From Rhodovulum sp. PH10 (GTDB lineage Bacteria; Pseudomonadota; Alphaproteobacteria; Rhizobiales; Xanthobacteraceae), in the NCBI RefSeq assembly GCF_000293785.1, contig NZ_AKZI01000036.1, forward strand, positions 1 to 64,000: a stretch of DNA of 64,000 nt, in the 5' to 3' direction. A program made the translations under genes and the position numbers. This document shows positions 1 through 8,336 of the stretch, piece after piece (positions within the stretch are counted from its first letter, which is position 1; each line of letters starts with the position of its first letter). The notes under the pieces were generated by a model. It worked only from the letters and a program-made list of their open reading frames with translations, had not been told where the DNA came from and did not search any database.

Positions 1-194
1 CGGGCCGCTTTCGGCCGCCCGGTTCGTCGCCGATCTCGCACGTACTCCCTGGTACGCGCTTCGATCGGCTCCTGCCGGATCGGCGAAAGCGGCTCCGGCG
101 CAGCCCCGTCGGAGTTTTCAAACGGGCTCTCAGGACGAGGTCGAACTCTGTCGCCGTGGGTATCACATGCGGACTTCGGTGCTCGGGGCAGGGC

Positions 195-980
195 TCAGGG
201 CTTGGCGGTGACCGGCACGATCGGCGGCGTTCCGATCGGATCGCGGTCGCTCGCGCTGCGCGGTGACGCCTCGCTGCCGGCGTCGCCGAGCGCCCCGTAG
301 GCGAGCTCGGCCGTCTTCATCAGGTGCCCGCGCAAGAGCTCCACCGCGCGCTCGGTGTCGCGCTCGATGGTCGCCTCCATGATCAGCCGGTGCTCGTCGC
401 GCTGGCGCTGCTGGCGGGCGGACGGCGTGCGCAGCCGGCGATAGCGGTCGGCGACGTCGAACAGCTGCTCGCAGAAGTCCAGCAGCAGGTCCGATCCGCA
501 GGCGCCGATCAGCGTCGCGTGAAAATGCCGGTGCGCGGTCTCGTAGGCCGGATTGACCCCGTTCTCGAGCGCGTCGGTCCCCTCGGGCGGATCGACCGGA
601 ACCCGCGACAGGCGGTGAAAGGCGATCACCACCTGCTCCTCCCAAGCGCTGTCGCCGTTGGTGATCGATTCGCGCAGCGCGATCTCGTTCACCCAGCACC
701 GCGTCTTGGTGATCTCCTCGAGCTCGTCCTTGCTGAGCGGCGCGACCACGAAGCCGCGCAGGTCGACCTGCCGCACCAAACGATCGCGCAAGAGCCGGTT
801 CAGCGCCTCGCGGATCGGGCTGAAGCCGACCGCATAGCGCTCGCACAGCTGCCGGATGCGCAGGGGGCTGCCGGGCGGCAGCGCACCGTTCATGATGTCG
901 TGGCGCAGCTGCACGTAAGTCGCCGACGCGAGCGTCTCTCCCGCGCGCCGGCTCATGTGCTCGAACGTCTTTTCCGCCAT
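195..980 (-). CDS. GntR family (FCD) transcriptional regulator
   Basis: 261-residue repressor-type regulator. Residues about 20-88 form a GntR winged helix (the RIRQLCERYAVGFSPIREAL stretch is the recognition region), followed by an all-alpha FCD ligand-binding domain (about 95-235), the usual length for FadR-subfamily proteins. The start at 980 begins MAEKTF directly before the winged helix; an in-frame extension upstream to 1124 has no family-like sequence. It is divergent from the SDR/hydrolase/TRAP genes that begin at 1298, so by genomic context it probably controls them in response to the imported compound or a metabolite. A 14-bp perfect palindrome at 1217-1230 is a candidate operator. 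The ligand cannot be told from sequence. Confidence 0.9.
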   Translation of the reverse strand: MAEKTFEHMSRRAGETLASATYVQLRHDIMNGALPPGSPLRIRQLCERYAVGFSPIREALNRLLRDRLVRQVDLRGFVVAPLSKDELEEITKTRCWVNEIALRESITNGDSAWEEQVVIAFHRLSRVPVDPPEGTDALENGVNPAYETAHRHFHATLIGACGSDLLLDFCEQLFDVADRYRRLRTPSARQQRQRDEHRLIMEATIERDTERAVELLRGHLMKTAELAYGALGDAGSEASPRSASDRDPIGTPPIVPVTAKP

Positions 981-1297
981 GCTGGCCCTATAACACGGTC
1001 GATCGAACGATTCCAAAGGACCTGTCGGTAAAGCCGGCAAGCGCTGTGTGCAGCGCACCCGCATGCTCGGCATGCCCGTCATGCGCGCGGCGCGGATGAT
1101 GCCCGCTCCCACCGCAGCCCTCACCGCCTCTTATCATCCGTTCCCGCCGCCTGCATGCCTGTCCGAGCAAAATATGTGGTTGGACGCATGTTCGATTGTG
1201 CTAGCGTTCGCTCGATAATGTTCGAACATTTTCTCGGACTGTCGAGCGCGCCCTCGCGGGGTCCGTGCCCGGCCGACAGGAAAGGTGAGAGGGGAGC
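981..1297. other. Divergent intergenic region, GntR/SDR
   Basis: Noncoding gap between two divergent genes. It is locally AT-richer around 1170-1230 and holds three spaced TGTTCG/GCGTTCG-like motifs (near 1189, 1205 and 1219), the last inside the palindrome listed separately. A GGTGAGAGGGGAGC purine tract just before 1298 supplies the ribosome binding site for the SDR gene. No other gene is seen. Confidence 0.6.
1217..1230. promoter_or_regulatory. Candidate GntR operator palindrome
   Basis: AATGTTCGAACATT is a perfect 14-bp inverted repeat 68 bp upstream of the SDR start, in the gap shared with the divergent GntR gene. Partial copies (CATGTTCGATTGTG near 1187) lie beside it. GntR/FCD regulators usually bind short inverted repeats in their own divergent promoter region, so this is the best operator candidate. 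That assignment is inference. Confidence 0.5.
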
Positions 1298-2080
1298 ATG
1301 GATCTCGGAATCAAGGGGCGTTCGGCGATCGTCTGCGCCTCCTCGCAAGGACTGGGGCGGGCCTGCGCCACGGCGCTGGCGCGCGAAGGCTGCCGGGTGA
1401 TCGTCAACGGGCGCACCGCCGAGAAGGTGAAGACGACCGCGGCGGAGATCGCCGCCGAGACCGGCGCGGAGGTTGTTCCCGTCGTCGCCGACATCACCAC
1501 CGAGCAGGGGCGCGCCGCCCTGGTCGCGGCCTGTCCGGAGGCGGACATTCTCGTCACCAACAATGCGGGTCCGCCCCCCGGCAAACTCGAGGACTGGGAT
1601 CACGACGCCTGGATCCGCGCGGTCGAGGCCAACATGCTGCCGGGCCTCCTGCTGATGCGGGCGCTGATCCCCGGCATGCAGGCGCGCCGCTTCGGCCGCA
1701 TCGTCAACATCACCTCGGCGATGGTCAAGTCGCCGCATCTGCCGATGATGGGGCTGTCGACCGCCGCCCGCGCCGGCCTCACCGCGGCCAGCAAGGCGAT
1801 CTCGCGCGCCGTGGCCACCGACAACGTGACGATCAACAATTTGCTGCCCGAGCGGATCGACACCGACCGCCAGCGCTTCATGGCCGAGCGGATCATGCGC
1901 GAGAAGGGCATCTCCTTCGCCGACGCGCGTGCCGAGATCGTCGCCACCATCGCCGCGAACCGCATGGGCACGCCGAAGGAGTTCGGCGACGCCTGCGCCT
2001 ATCTGTGCAGCGATCAGGCCGGCTACATCTCCGGCCAGAACCTTCAGCTCGACGGCGGCTCGTACGCCGGCCTGATGTGA
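1298..2080 (+). CDS. SDR family protein with degenerate YxxxK dyad
   Basis: 260-residue short-chain dehydrogenase/reductase fold: Rossmann glycine motif ASSQGLGRA (about 14-22), the NNAG element (about 88-91), NITS with the conserved Ser at 140, and a C-terminal SGQNLQLDGG signature. The canonical Tyr-x-x-x-Lys dyad is not visible: the aligned stretch reads S-T-A-A-R (154-158), as in the non-canonical FabG-like SDR group. It may bind NAD(P) but use altered chemistry. It is first in a plus-strand run with the hydrolase at 2110 (29-bp gap) and the TRAP transporter genes. It probably acts on the imported substrate; the actual reaction is unknown. Confidence 0.85.
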   Translation: MDLGIKGRSAIVCASSQGLGRACATALAREGCRVIVNGRTAEKVKTTAAEIAAETGAEVVPVVADITTEQGRAALVAACPEADILVTNNAGPPPGKLEDWDHDAWIRAVEANMLPGLLLMRALIPGMQARRFGRIVNITSAMVKSPHLPMMGLSTAARAGLTAASKAISRAVATDNVTINNLLPERIDTDRQRFMAERIMREKGISFADARAEIVATIAANRMGTPKEFGDACAYLCSDQAGYISGQNLQLDGGSYAGLM

Positions 2081-2109
2081 CACGACCCGACCGAAGCAGG
2101 AGCAATCAC

Positions 2110-2985
2110 ATGTCGTTCGCCAAATCGGGCACCAAGTCGGGAGTCGAGTCGGGGCCGAGCCTGCCGTCCGCCTGGCCGGAGCGCAAGACGCTCGCGGTGT
2201 CGGTCAGCATCATGCTGGAGCAGTGGACCGACGATTCCGCGCCCGGCATCGGGCCGATGGGCAATCCGCTGAAGTCCGGCACGCTCGATCTGCAGGCGCG
2301 CAACTGGTCGGCCTACGGGCCGGAGGTCGGCGCGCTGCGCATCCTCGACATTCTCGACGCCGCCGGCGTCAAGGCGGTGTTCTACACCAGCGGCATCTTG
2401 TGCGAGCGCCACCCCGATCTGATCAGGACGATCGTCGACGCCGGTCACGAGATCGCCGCGCACGCCTGGGGTCAGAACATCGTCCCGGCCACCCAGTCGG
2501 CCGAGGACGAGACGCGCGACCTCGCCCGCTGCATCGAGGTGATCGAGCGAACCGCCGGCAAGAAGCCGCGCGGCTGGCTGAGCCCGCGCTGCACGCCGAG
2601 CGCCCGCACCACCGACCTTCTGATCGGCTCGGGGTTCGCCTGGCACGCCGACTTCTTCGACCGCGATCTGCCGCGCACCCTGAAGACCGAGAAGGGCGCC
2701 ATCGTCGCCATGCCGTTCACCATGGAGGTGAACGACATGCCGCTCTACATCAAGCACGGCGGCAAGCCCGAGGACTACACCGCGGTGCTCGAGCGCCTGG
2801 TCACCGGCTGGCCGGCGATCGGCAACCGGCCCGGCTGCATCGACGTCACGATCCACGCGCACGTGTTCGGCCGCCCGGCCGGCGCGATCGAGTTCGCGCG
2901 CTCGCTGGCGCTGGTGAAGTCCCACGCCGCCTATGCCTGGCTCACCGACCACGCCTCGCTCGCCGAGATGTGGGCCGACGCCTGA
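2110..2985 (+). CDS. PuuE-like polysaccharide deacetylase-fold hydrolase
   Basis: 291-residue protein of the polysaccharide deacetylase (CE4/NodB) superfamily: a beta/alpha barrel with VGALRILDILDAAGVKAVFY, then RHPDLIRTIVDAGHEIAAH. In true CE4 enzymes the GHEIxxH motif continues to a second metal-binding His; here it reads HAWGQ, so that His is missing, as in PuuE-type allantoinases and related cyclic-amide hydrolases. The downstream SPRCTPSARTTDLL resembles the PuuE GRTS-type loop. The start at 2110 follows an AGCAGGAGCA ribosome binding site. With the SDR gene and the TAXI transporter it suggests uptake and ring opening of a small amide or carboxylate. The substrate is unknown. Confidence 0.82.
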   Translation: MSFAKSGTKSGVESGPSLPSAWPERKTLAVSVSIMLEQWTDDSAPGIGPMGNPLKSGTLDLQARNWSAYGPEVGALRILDILDAAGVKAVFYTSGILCERHPDLIRTIVDAGHEIAAHAWGQNIVPATQSAEDETRDLARCIEVIERTAGKKPRGWLSPRCTPSARTTDLLIGSGFAWHADFFDRDLPRTLKTEKGAIVAMPFTMEVNDMPLYIKHGGKPEDYTAVLERLVTGWPAIGNRPGCIDVTIHAHVFGRPAGAIEFARSLALVKSHAAYAWLTDHASLAEMWADA

Positions 2986-3061
2986 CCACCCTTCCGGCGC
3001 GCAGAACGCCGGAGGCGAAGGAGACGGAAACGACCACGCAGCGCACCCGACCGGTTTCCCG

Positions 3062-3087
3062 ACGAGGCGGCGGCGAGCCGTCGCCTC
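3062..3087 (+). promoter_or_regulatory. Intra-operon hairpin before TAXI gene
   Basis: An imperfect GC-rich inverted repeat (GAGGCGGC paired with GTCGCCTC) lies in the 197-bp gap between the hydrolase and the solute-receptor gene, with no T tract behind it. Such stems often stabilise or separate the highly expressed binding-protein message. Weak evidence. Confidence 0.3.
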
Positions 3088-3182
3088 ACCGCGGGTCCGG
3101 GCGGGTGCGACCGCACGGACCGATCCCCGGCGTCCCGCCGGGTTCGGGGAAGTCCTACACCGGAAAAAGTCGGAGGAATGGA

Positions 3183-4121
3183 ATGCGACGAAAGCTCCGC
3201 CCGCTTCTCGTGGGCTTGATATGCGCAATGGCGCTCGGCGTCACCGCGCCCGCGCACGCCCAGCAGGAACTCCGCATCGGCACGGCGAGCCTCGGCGGGG
3301 CGTTCTATCCGGTGGGGCAGGGCATCGCCAATCTGGTGACGGAGCACGCTCCCGGCCTGTCGATGGTGCCGATCGTGACCCAGGGCTCGGTGGAGAATCC
3401 GCGCCTCGTCGCGAGCGGTGAGACCGATGTCGGCATCACCAACGCGAACCTGCTCTATCTCGCGGTGAAGGGGCAGGACCCCTATTCCGAGCAACTGAAG
3501 ATCGCCCCGCTCGGCACGCTGCATCCGAGCATCCTGCACATCATCACGCTGGCAGGTTCCTCGATCGACTCGTTCGCCGACCTGAAGGGCAAGCGCGTCG
3601 CGGTCGGCCCGCCCGGCGGCGGCACCATGAGCTTCATGCAACGTCTGCTCGAGGCGCACGGCATGTCGATGAGCGACATCAAGCCGAGCTTCCTGTCCTA
3701 CTCGGACGGCTTCAGCCAGCTCTCCGACGGCAATGTCGACGCGGCGCTCGCGCTGTCCGGCTATCCGGCCTCGGCGGTGATGCAGGCGCAGGCCACCAAC
3801 AAGCTGAAGTTCGTGCGGATCGAGGACGGCAAGTTCGACCAGATCCTCGAGAAGTATCCCTACTACTCGAAGATCACCGTGCCGAAGGACGTCTACGCGC
3901 TCGACAAGAACGCCGAGGCGCTCGGCGTCAACAACGTGCTGATCGCCCCGACCTCGATGCCGAACGATCGTGCCTACGCGATCACCAAGGCGGTGTACGA
4001 CCATCTCGACGAGTTCGCCGCGATGAACGCCAACGCCAAGCAGATCGTCGCGGGCGACGCCCGCAAGCTGGCCGTGCCGCTGCATCCGGGCGCCCAGCGC
4101 TACTTCGACGAGCACAAGTGA
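3183..4121 (+). CDS. TAXI family TRAP transporter solute-binding protein
   Basis: 312-residue periplasmic receptor. It has a Sec signal peptide (basic MRRK, hydrophobic core 7-22, AHA cleavage site near 26) and a mature start of QQELRIGTASLGGAFYPVGQ, the hallmark of the TAXI group (TIGR02122). Later motifs are RLVASGETDVGITNANLL and DLKGKRVAVGPPGGGT. It captures an organic anion in the periplasm and hands it to the membrane component encoded 25 bp downstream. A GGAGG at 3172-3176 sets the start. The ligand is unknown; several TAXI receptors bind carboxylates or amino acids, but nothing here identifies which. Confidence 0.93.
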   Translation: MRRKLRPLLVGLICAMALGVTAPAHAQQELRIGTASLGGAFYPVGQGIANLVTEHAPGLSMVPIVTQGSVENPRLVASGETDVGITNANLLYLAVKGQDPYSEQLKIAPLGTLHPSILHIITLAGSSIDSFADLKGKRVAVGPPGGGTMSFMQRLLEAHGMSMSDIKPSFLSYSDGFSQLSDGNVDAALALSGYPASAVMQAQATNKLKFVRIEDGKFDQILEKYPYYSKITVPKDVYALDKNAEALGVNNVLIAPTSMPNDRAYAITKAVYDHLDEFAAMNANAKQIVAGDARKLAVPLHPGAQRYFDEHK

Positions 4122-4146
4122 CAGCGTAGGACGGGGGAGGCCCGAG

Positions 4147-6051
4147 ATGGCGACGACTATCCTGCGGCGGATCGATGCCTTGGCGCTACGATGGATCGCC
4201 ATCGGCCTCGGTGTGTTTCATCTACTCAATGTCGGCGGCGTGCTGGTCATGTCGACGATGGAGATACGAATCGTCCATCTCGGAGCCATCCTCGTCCTGC
4301 TGTTCGCGACGACGGCGGCCTTGCCTGTCCGTGAGGGCAAGACCAGCGAGGCCGTCCGCCTGATCGATCTGGTGACGCGGTACACGATGGCGCTGGTCGC
4401 CATCGCGGCCAGCGTCTATCTGATGCTCCGCTGGGAGCCGATCGCCTATTCGGGTGGCATGACCACGCGCCTCGACGCCTGGGTCGGCCTCGCGCTGTGC
4501 CTGCTCGTTCTCGAGGGCGCACGCCGGCGGGTCGGCTTCGCGCTGGCGATGATCACGGTGGCGTTCTTCGTCTATCCGTTCGTCAGCCCCTATCTGCCGG
4601 GCCAGCTCTACGGACGCGGCTACGGGCTCGAGCGGATCTCGATCTTCCTCGCCACCACCACGGAAGGCATCTACGGCATTCCGCTCGGCGTGTCGGCGAC
4701 CTACATCGTGATGTTCACGATCTTCGGCGCCTTCCTCGACGAGTTCGGCGCCGGCGAGTTCTTCTTCCAGGTGTCGAGCCGGCTGACCCGCCGGATGCGC
4801 GCCGCCTCGGCGAAGACGGCGGTGGCGTTCTCGGCGCTGATCGGCATGATCTCGGGCTCGGCCGCCGCCAATGTCGCGGTGACCGGCACGCTGACCATCC
4901 CGATGATGAAGCGCGAGGGCTATGCCGCGCATCAGGCGGGGGCCATCCAGGCGGTGGTCGCGACCGGTGGCCAGATCATGCCGCCGGTGATGGGCGCCGC
5001 CGCCTTCATCATGGCCGAGATCATCGGCCGGCCCTATTCCGACATCATGACCGCGGCGCTGATCCCGGCGCTGCTGTTCTTCCTGTCGATCCTGATCATC
5101 GTCCATCTGCAGGCGGTCAAGCTCGGCATCGTGACGAAGCCGATGGAGGAGACCGAGCCGCGTCCGCTCGGCATCGTGCTGTTCAACGGCATCCCCTTCA
5201 TCGTGCCGTTCCTGCTGCTGGTCGGGCTGATGGTGTGGGGCTACTCGCCGTTCAAGGCGTCGTTCGCCGCCCTCGGCGTCCTCCTGGTGCTGTGCGCGGT
5301 GATGCACCGGCCGCACCCGAAGGTGTTCGTCAAGAAGGCGCTCGACGCGATCGAGAAGGGCGTCGTCGGCGTGGTGCCGATCGCGGTGGCGTGCGCGGCG
5401 GCGGGCATCATCTCCGGCGTGCTGGCGGTCACCGGCCTCGGCTCCAAGATCTCGGCGCTGATCATCGCCGCCTCGGTCGGCATCCCGCTGCTGGCGCTGG
5501 TTCTCACCATGATCGTCTCGGTGATCCTCGGCATGGGCCTGCCCACCACCGCGGCCTATCTGATCCTCGCCACCGTGGTCGCGCCGGCGCTGGTGAAGAT
5601 GGGCGTGCCGGTGCTCACCGCGCACATGTTCGTGTTCTTCTACGGCTGCATCTCGACCATCACCCCGCCGGTCGCGCTCGCCTCCTACGTCGCCGCCGGC
5701 ATCGCCGGGTCGGACATCAACAAGGTGAGCTGGACCGCCTTCTGGTACGGGCTGACGAGCTACGTGCTGCCGTTCATGTTCTTCTTCGGCCCGCCGCTGA
5801 TGATGGAGGGAACGGTGCCGGAGATCGTCGTCACCGCGGCGAGCGGCGTGATCAGCGTGTTCTGCTTCGCCGCCGGGATCGTCGGCTGGCTGCGCCATCC
5901 GCTCGGCATTCCCGGCCGGCTGGCGATGCTGGCCGCCGGGTTGCTGCTGCTCTACGAGACGATCTCGACCGATCTCGTCGGCCTCGCCATCCTCGGCGCC
6001 ATGTGGTTCGCCATGGGCCGGTTCGGCAAGAAGGAAGCGATCGCAGGATGA
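4147..6051 (+). CDS. TRAP transporter fused permease (small + large subunit)
   Basis: 634-residue integral membrane protein. The N-terminal ~150 residues correspond to the four-helix DctQ-like part and the rest to the DctM-like part, with the characteristic GMISGSAAANVAVTG loop, GGQIMPPVMGAAAF, and VILGMGLPTTAAYLI in the second half. Fused 4TM-12TM permeases pair with TAXI receptors such as the one immediately upstream, and import substrate using the sodium gradient. The start follows GGGGGAGG. It is the last gene of the module; a hairpin with a T tract follows at 6105-6153. Confidence 0.94.
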   Translation: MATTILRRIDALALRWIAIGLGVFHLLNVGGVLVMSTMEIRIVHLGAILVLLFATTAALPVREGKTSEAVRLIDLVTRYTMALVAIAASVYLMLRWEPIAYSGGMTTRLDAWVGLALCLLVLEGARRRVGFALAMITVAFFVYPFVSPYLPGQLYGRGYGLERISIFLATTTEGIYGIPLGVSATYIVMFTIFGAFLDEFGAGEFFFQVSSRLTRRMRAASAKTAVAFSALIGMISGSAAANVAVTGTLTIPMMKREGYAAHQAGAIQAVVATGGQIMPPVMGAAAFIMAEIIGRPYSDIMTAALIPALLFFLSILIIVHLQAVKLGIVTKPMEETEPRPLGIVLFNGIPFIVPFLLLVGLMVWGYSPFKASFAALGVLLVLCAVMHRPHPKVFVKKALDAIEKGVVGVVPIAVACAAAGIISGVLAVTGLGSKISALIIAASVGIPLLALVLTMIVSVILGMGLPTTAAYLILATVVAPALVKMGVPVLTAHMFVFFYGCISTITPPVALASYVAAGIAGSDINKVSWTAFWYGLTSYVLPFMFFFGPPLMMEGTVPEIVVTAASGVISVFCFAAGIVGWLRHPLGIPGRLAMLAAGLLLLYETISTDLVGLAILGAMWFAMGRFGKKEAIAG

Positions 6052-6104
6052 GGGAGCGGGGCGGCCCGGCATCGCCGGGCCGGCTCGCGACGAAGGGCGG
6101 TGCG

Positions 6105-6153
6105 GCCGGTTCGCGTGGCGAGTGCCACGGGCGAGCCGGCCGCGCTGTTTTTT
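6105..6153 (+). terminator. Rho-independent terminator candidate after TRAP genes
   Basis: GCCGGTTCGC (6105-6114) pairs with GCGAGCCGGC (6131-6140), allowing G-U, and an inner GTGGC/GCCAC stem extends it. A run of six T residues (6148-6153) follows after seven bases. A second T-less hairpin (GGCCCGGC-ATC-GCCGGGCC, 6063-6081) lies just upstream. Together they should end the catabolic transcript before tatD. Confidence 0.6.
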
Positions 6154-6334
6154 CTGGGAGACTCGGCTCCGATCGAAGCCGGCGGGCACCGAACGCCCGC
6201 CTCTTGGTTCTTGCCTCGGGAGCCCCCGGCGGCTACCCCAGGGAAAAGCCGGCCGCCGCGGCCACGGACGGCGCCGCCGCCTCCCGCCGCACCGGCCGGA
6301 ACCGTCCCGAACCCGATACCCGATCGCTGAAACC

Positions 6335-7129
6335 ATGCTCGTCGACAGCCACTGCCATCTCGATTTTCCCGACTTCTCCGCGGAGCTGGACGCGATCGTC
6401 GCCCGCGCCCGCGCCGCGGGCATCGGCCGCATGGTGTCGATTTCCACGCGCGTGAAGCAGCACGACGCGCTCTTGGCGATCGCCGAAAGGTACGACGACG
6501 TCGTCTGCTCGGTCGGCACCCACCCGCACCATTGCGGCGAGGAGGCGGACGTCACCCTCGACGATCTTCTGGAGCGCGCGAAGCATCCGAAGGTGGTGGC
6601 GATCGGCGAGGCCGGCCTCGACTATTTCTACGACTACGGCCCGCACGAGGCGCAGGCGCCGAGCTTTCGCATCCATGTCGAGGCGGCGCGCCGCACCGGG
6701 CTGCCGCTCGTCATCCACACCCGCGAGGCGGATGCCGACATGCAAAAAATCCTCGAGGAGGAGGCGGGCCGGGGGCCGTTCACGGCGGTGCTGCACTGCT
6801 ATACCGGCGGGCGGGAGCTCGCCTTGCGCGCGGTCGAGCTCGGCCACTATGTCGGCTTCACCGGCATTTTGACCTTCAAGCGGTCGGACGCCCTGCGGGC
6901 GCTCGCCAAGGAGCTGCCGGCCGACCGTATTCTGGTCGAAACCGACTCGCCTTATCTCGCTCCGGGAAAAATGCGCGGCAAGCGCAACGAGCCGGCTTAT
7001 GTGGTCGAGACCGCAAAGGTGTTGGCCGAGACGCGCGGCGTGTCGTTCGAGACGATCGCGCGGGAGACGACCGAAAACTTCTTCCGGCTGTTCTCCAAGA
7101 CGCCGCGGCCCGCCGCCGCGGCGGCCTGA
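6335..7129 (+). CDS. tatD: TatD family metal-dependent hydrolase
   Basis: 264-residue TIM-barrel hydrolase of the TatD/YcfH family. The metal ligands are all present: SHCHLD (His6, His8), the GEAGLDYF glutamate (Glu92), HTRE (His128), LHCYTGG (His154) and ETDSPYLAP (Asp204). Family members are 3'-5' DNA/RNA exonucleases or D-aminoacyl hydrolases, and the cellular role in this lineage is not settled. The start at 6335 gives the standard MLVDSHCHL N terminus; longer in-frame starts only add low-complexity sequence. It is followed by the MBL-fold gene, a common pairing in Rhizobiales. Confidence 0.93.
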   Translation: MLVDSHCHLDFPDFSAELDAIVARARAAGIGRMVSISTRVKQHDALLAIAERYDDVVCSVGTHPHHCGEEADVTLDDLLERAKHPKVVAIGEAGLDYFYDYGPHEAQAPSFRIHVEAARRTGLPLVIHTREADADMQKILEEEAGRGPFTAVLHCYTGGRELALRAVELGHYVGFTGILTFKRSDALRALAKELPADRILVETDSPYLAPGKMRGKRNEPAYVVETAKVLAETRGVSFETIARETTENFFRLFSKTPRPAAAAA

Positions 7130-7205
7130 CGGGACGGGAGATCGGGCGGAGAGCGCCCCGGCACGGGGCGCATGCCGGCGGACGCATTGCGAGAGGGAGA
7201 GCGGC

Positions 7206-8060
7206 ATGAGCCTCACGGTCACGATTCTCGGGTGCGGATCGTCCGGCGGCGTGCCGCGCCCGGCGCTCGGCTGGGGCGTCTGCGATCCGAAAAATCCGAA
7301 GAACCGGCGGCGGCGCTGCTCGCTGCTGGTCGAGCGCACGAACGGCGGCCCGCCGGGGGCGGACGGCCGTCCGCCGGTCACCCGCGTGCTGGTCGACACC
7401 GGGCCCGATCTTCGCGAGCAGCTGATCGATGCCGATGTCGACTGGGTCGACGGCGTCCTCTACACGCACGAGCATGCCGACCACACCCACGGCGTCGACG
7501 ATCTGCGCGGGCTGTTCATGCACAAGCACCGGCGGCTCGACGTCTATCTCGACGAGCCGACCTGGCGGGTGATGCTGGCGCGCTTCGGCTACTGCTTCGT
7601 CACCCCGCCCGGCAGCCACTATCCACCGATCGCCACCGAGCACCGGATCGCCGCCGGGCACCCGGTGACGATCGCCGGCGAGGGCGGGCCGGTCACCGCC
7701 TTGCCCTATCTGCAGGACCACGGCGACATCGCCTCGCTCGGCTTCCGCTTCGACGGCGTCGCCTATTCGAGCGACCTCGTCGACCTGCCGGCCGAGAGCG
7801 TGGCGATGCTCGAGGGGCTCGACCTGTGGATCGTCGACGCGCTGCGCGACCGCCCGCATCCGAGCCACTTTTCCGTCGAGCAGGCGCTCGGCTGGATCGA
7901 CCGGCTGAAGCCGAAGCGCGCCATCCTCACAAACCTGCACTCCGATCTCGATTATGCCGAGCTCGCCCGCCGGCTGCCCTCGCACGTCGAGCCGGCCTTC
8001 GACGGCATGCGAGTGACGGTGCAGGCCGGCGAGGTCAAGGTGGAGGAGGCGGCCGAATGA
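7206..8060 (+). CDS. MBL fold metallo-hydrolase (PhnP-like)
   Basis: 284-residue metallo-beta-lactamase-fold protein with [12 protein letters not shown] at the N terminus and the zinc motif THEHADHTHGVDD (His88, His90, Asp92, His93). Downstream ligands include HGDIASLGFR and SDLVD, and PHPSHFS matches the PhnP/cyclic-phosphodiesterase subgroup. Likely a phosphodiesterase; no phn genes are nearby, so a role in C-P lyase metabolism is not supported. It overlaps the next ORF by ATGA (8057-8060). Confidence 0.9.
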   Translation: MSLTVTILGCGSSGGVPRPALGWGVCDPKNPKNRRRRCSLLVERTNGGPPGADGRPPVTRVLVDTGPDLREQLIDADVDWVDGVLYTHEHADHTHGVDDLRGLFMHKHRRLDVYLDEPTWRVMLARFGYCFVTPPGSHYPPIATEHRIAAGHPVTIAGEGGPVTALPYLQDHGDIASLGFRFDGVAYSSDLVDLPAESVAMLEGLDLWIVDALRDRPHPSHFSVEQALGWIDRLKPKRAILTNLHSDLDYAELARRLPSHVEPAFDGMRVTVQAGEVKVEEAAE

Positions 8061-8308
8061 GCGGGCCGCCGCCCTATCTGATGGAGCTCGCGCTCTATGG
8101 CGGCGGGGTGCTCTACGGCCTGTGGTACGTGACGTTCGGCAAGCGGCACGACCGGGAGCGGATCGCCGCGATGCGGGCCGCGCACGCCGCCGCAGGCGGC
8201 CCGGCGGGTCGTCCCGAGCGCCCGCGGGCTCGCCCGCAGGGCCGCTTGCCGTCTCGTCAGACGGATCGCCCGACGGGACGGCCCGTGCCACGGTCGGCGC
8301 GGCGCTGA
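8057..8308 (+). CDS. Small hypothetical protein, translationally coupled
   Basis: 83 residues. Residues about 8-28 (LALYGGGVLYGLWYVTFGKR) look like one membrane-associated helix, followed by a charged linker and an Arg/Pro-rich tail of low complexity. The ATG overlaps the stop of the MBL-fold gene (ATGA), which argues for translation, but the tail could reflect GC-driven read-through. It converges on the ABC gene with only 28 bp between them. No function can be assigned. Confidence 0.55.
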   Translation: MSGPPPYLMELALYGGGVLYGLWYVTFGKRHDRERIAAMRAAHAAAGGPAGRPERPRARPQGRLPSRQTDRPTGRPVPRSARR

Positions 8309-8336
8309 GGGCGCCGGGGCGAGCCTTTCGATCGTT

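Noticed and set aside
1-194. Gene remnant at the left edge
   Set aside because: No frame with a recognisable protein motif or ribosome site; the segment looks like ordinary intergenic DNA downstream of the GntR gene.
4222-6555. 777-codon minus-strand open frame opposite the TRAP permease
   Set aside because: Same cause: antisense to a clear permease gene, with a repetitive charged translation and no ribosome site.
8309-8336. Terminator between the small ORF and the ABC gene
   Set aside because: Only 28 bp, without a stable inverted repeat or T tract.
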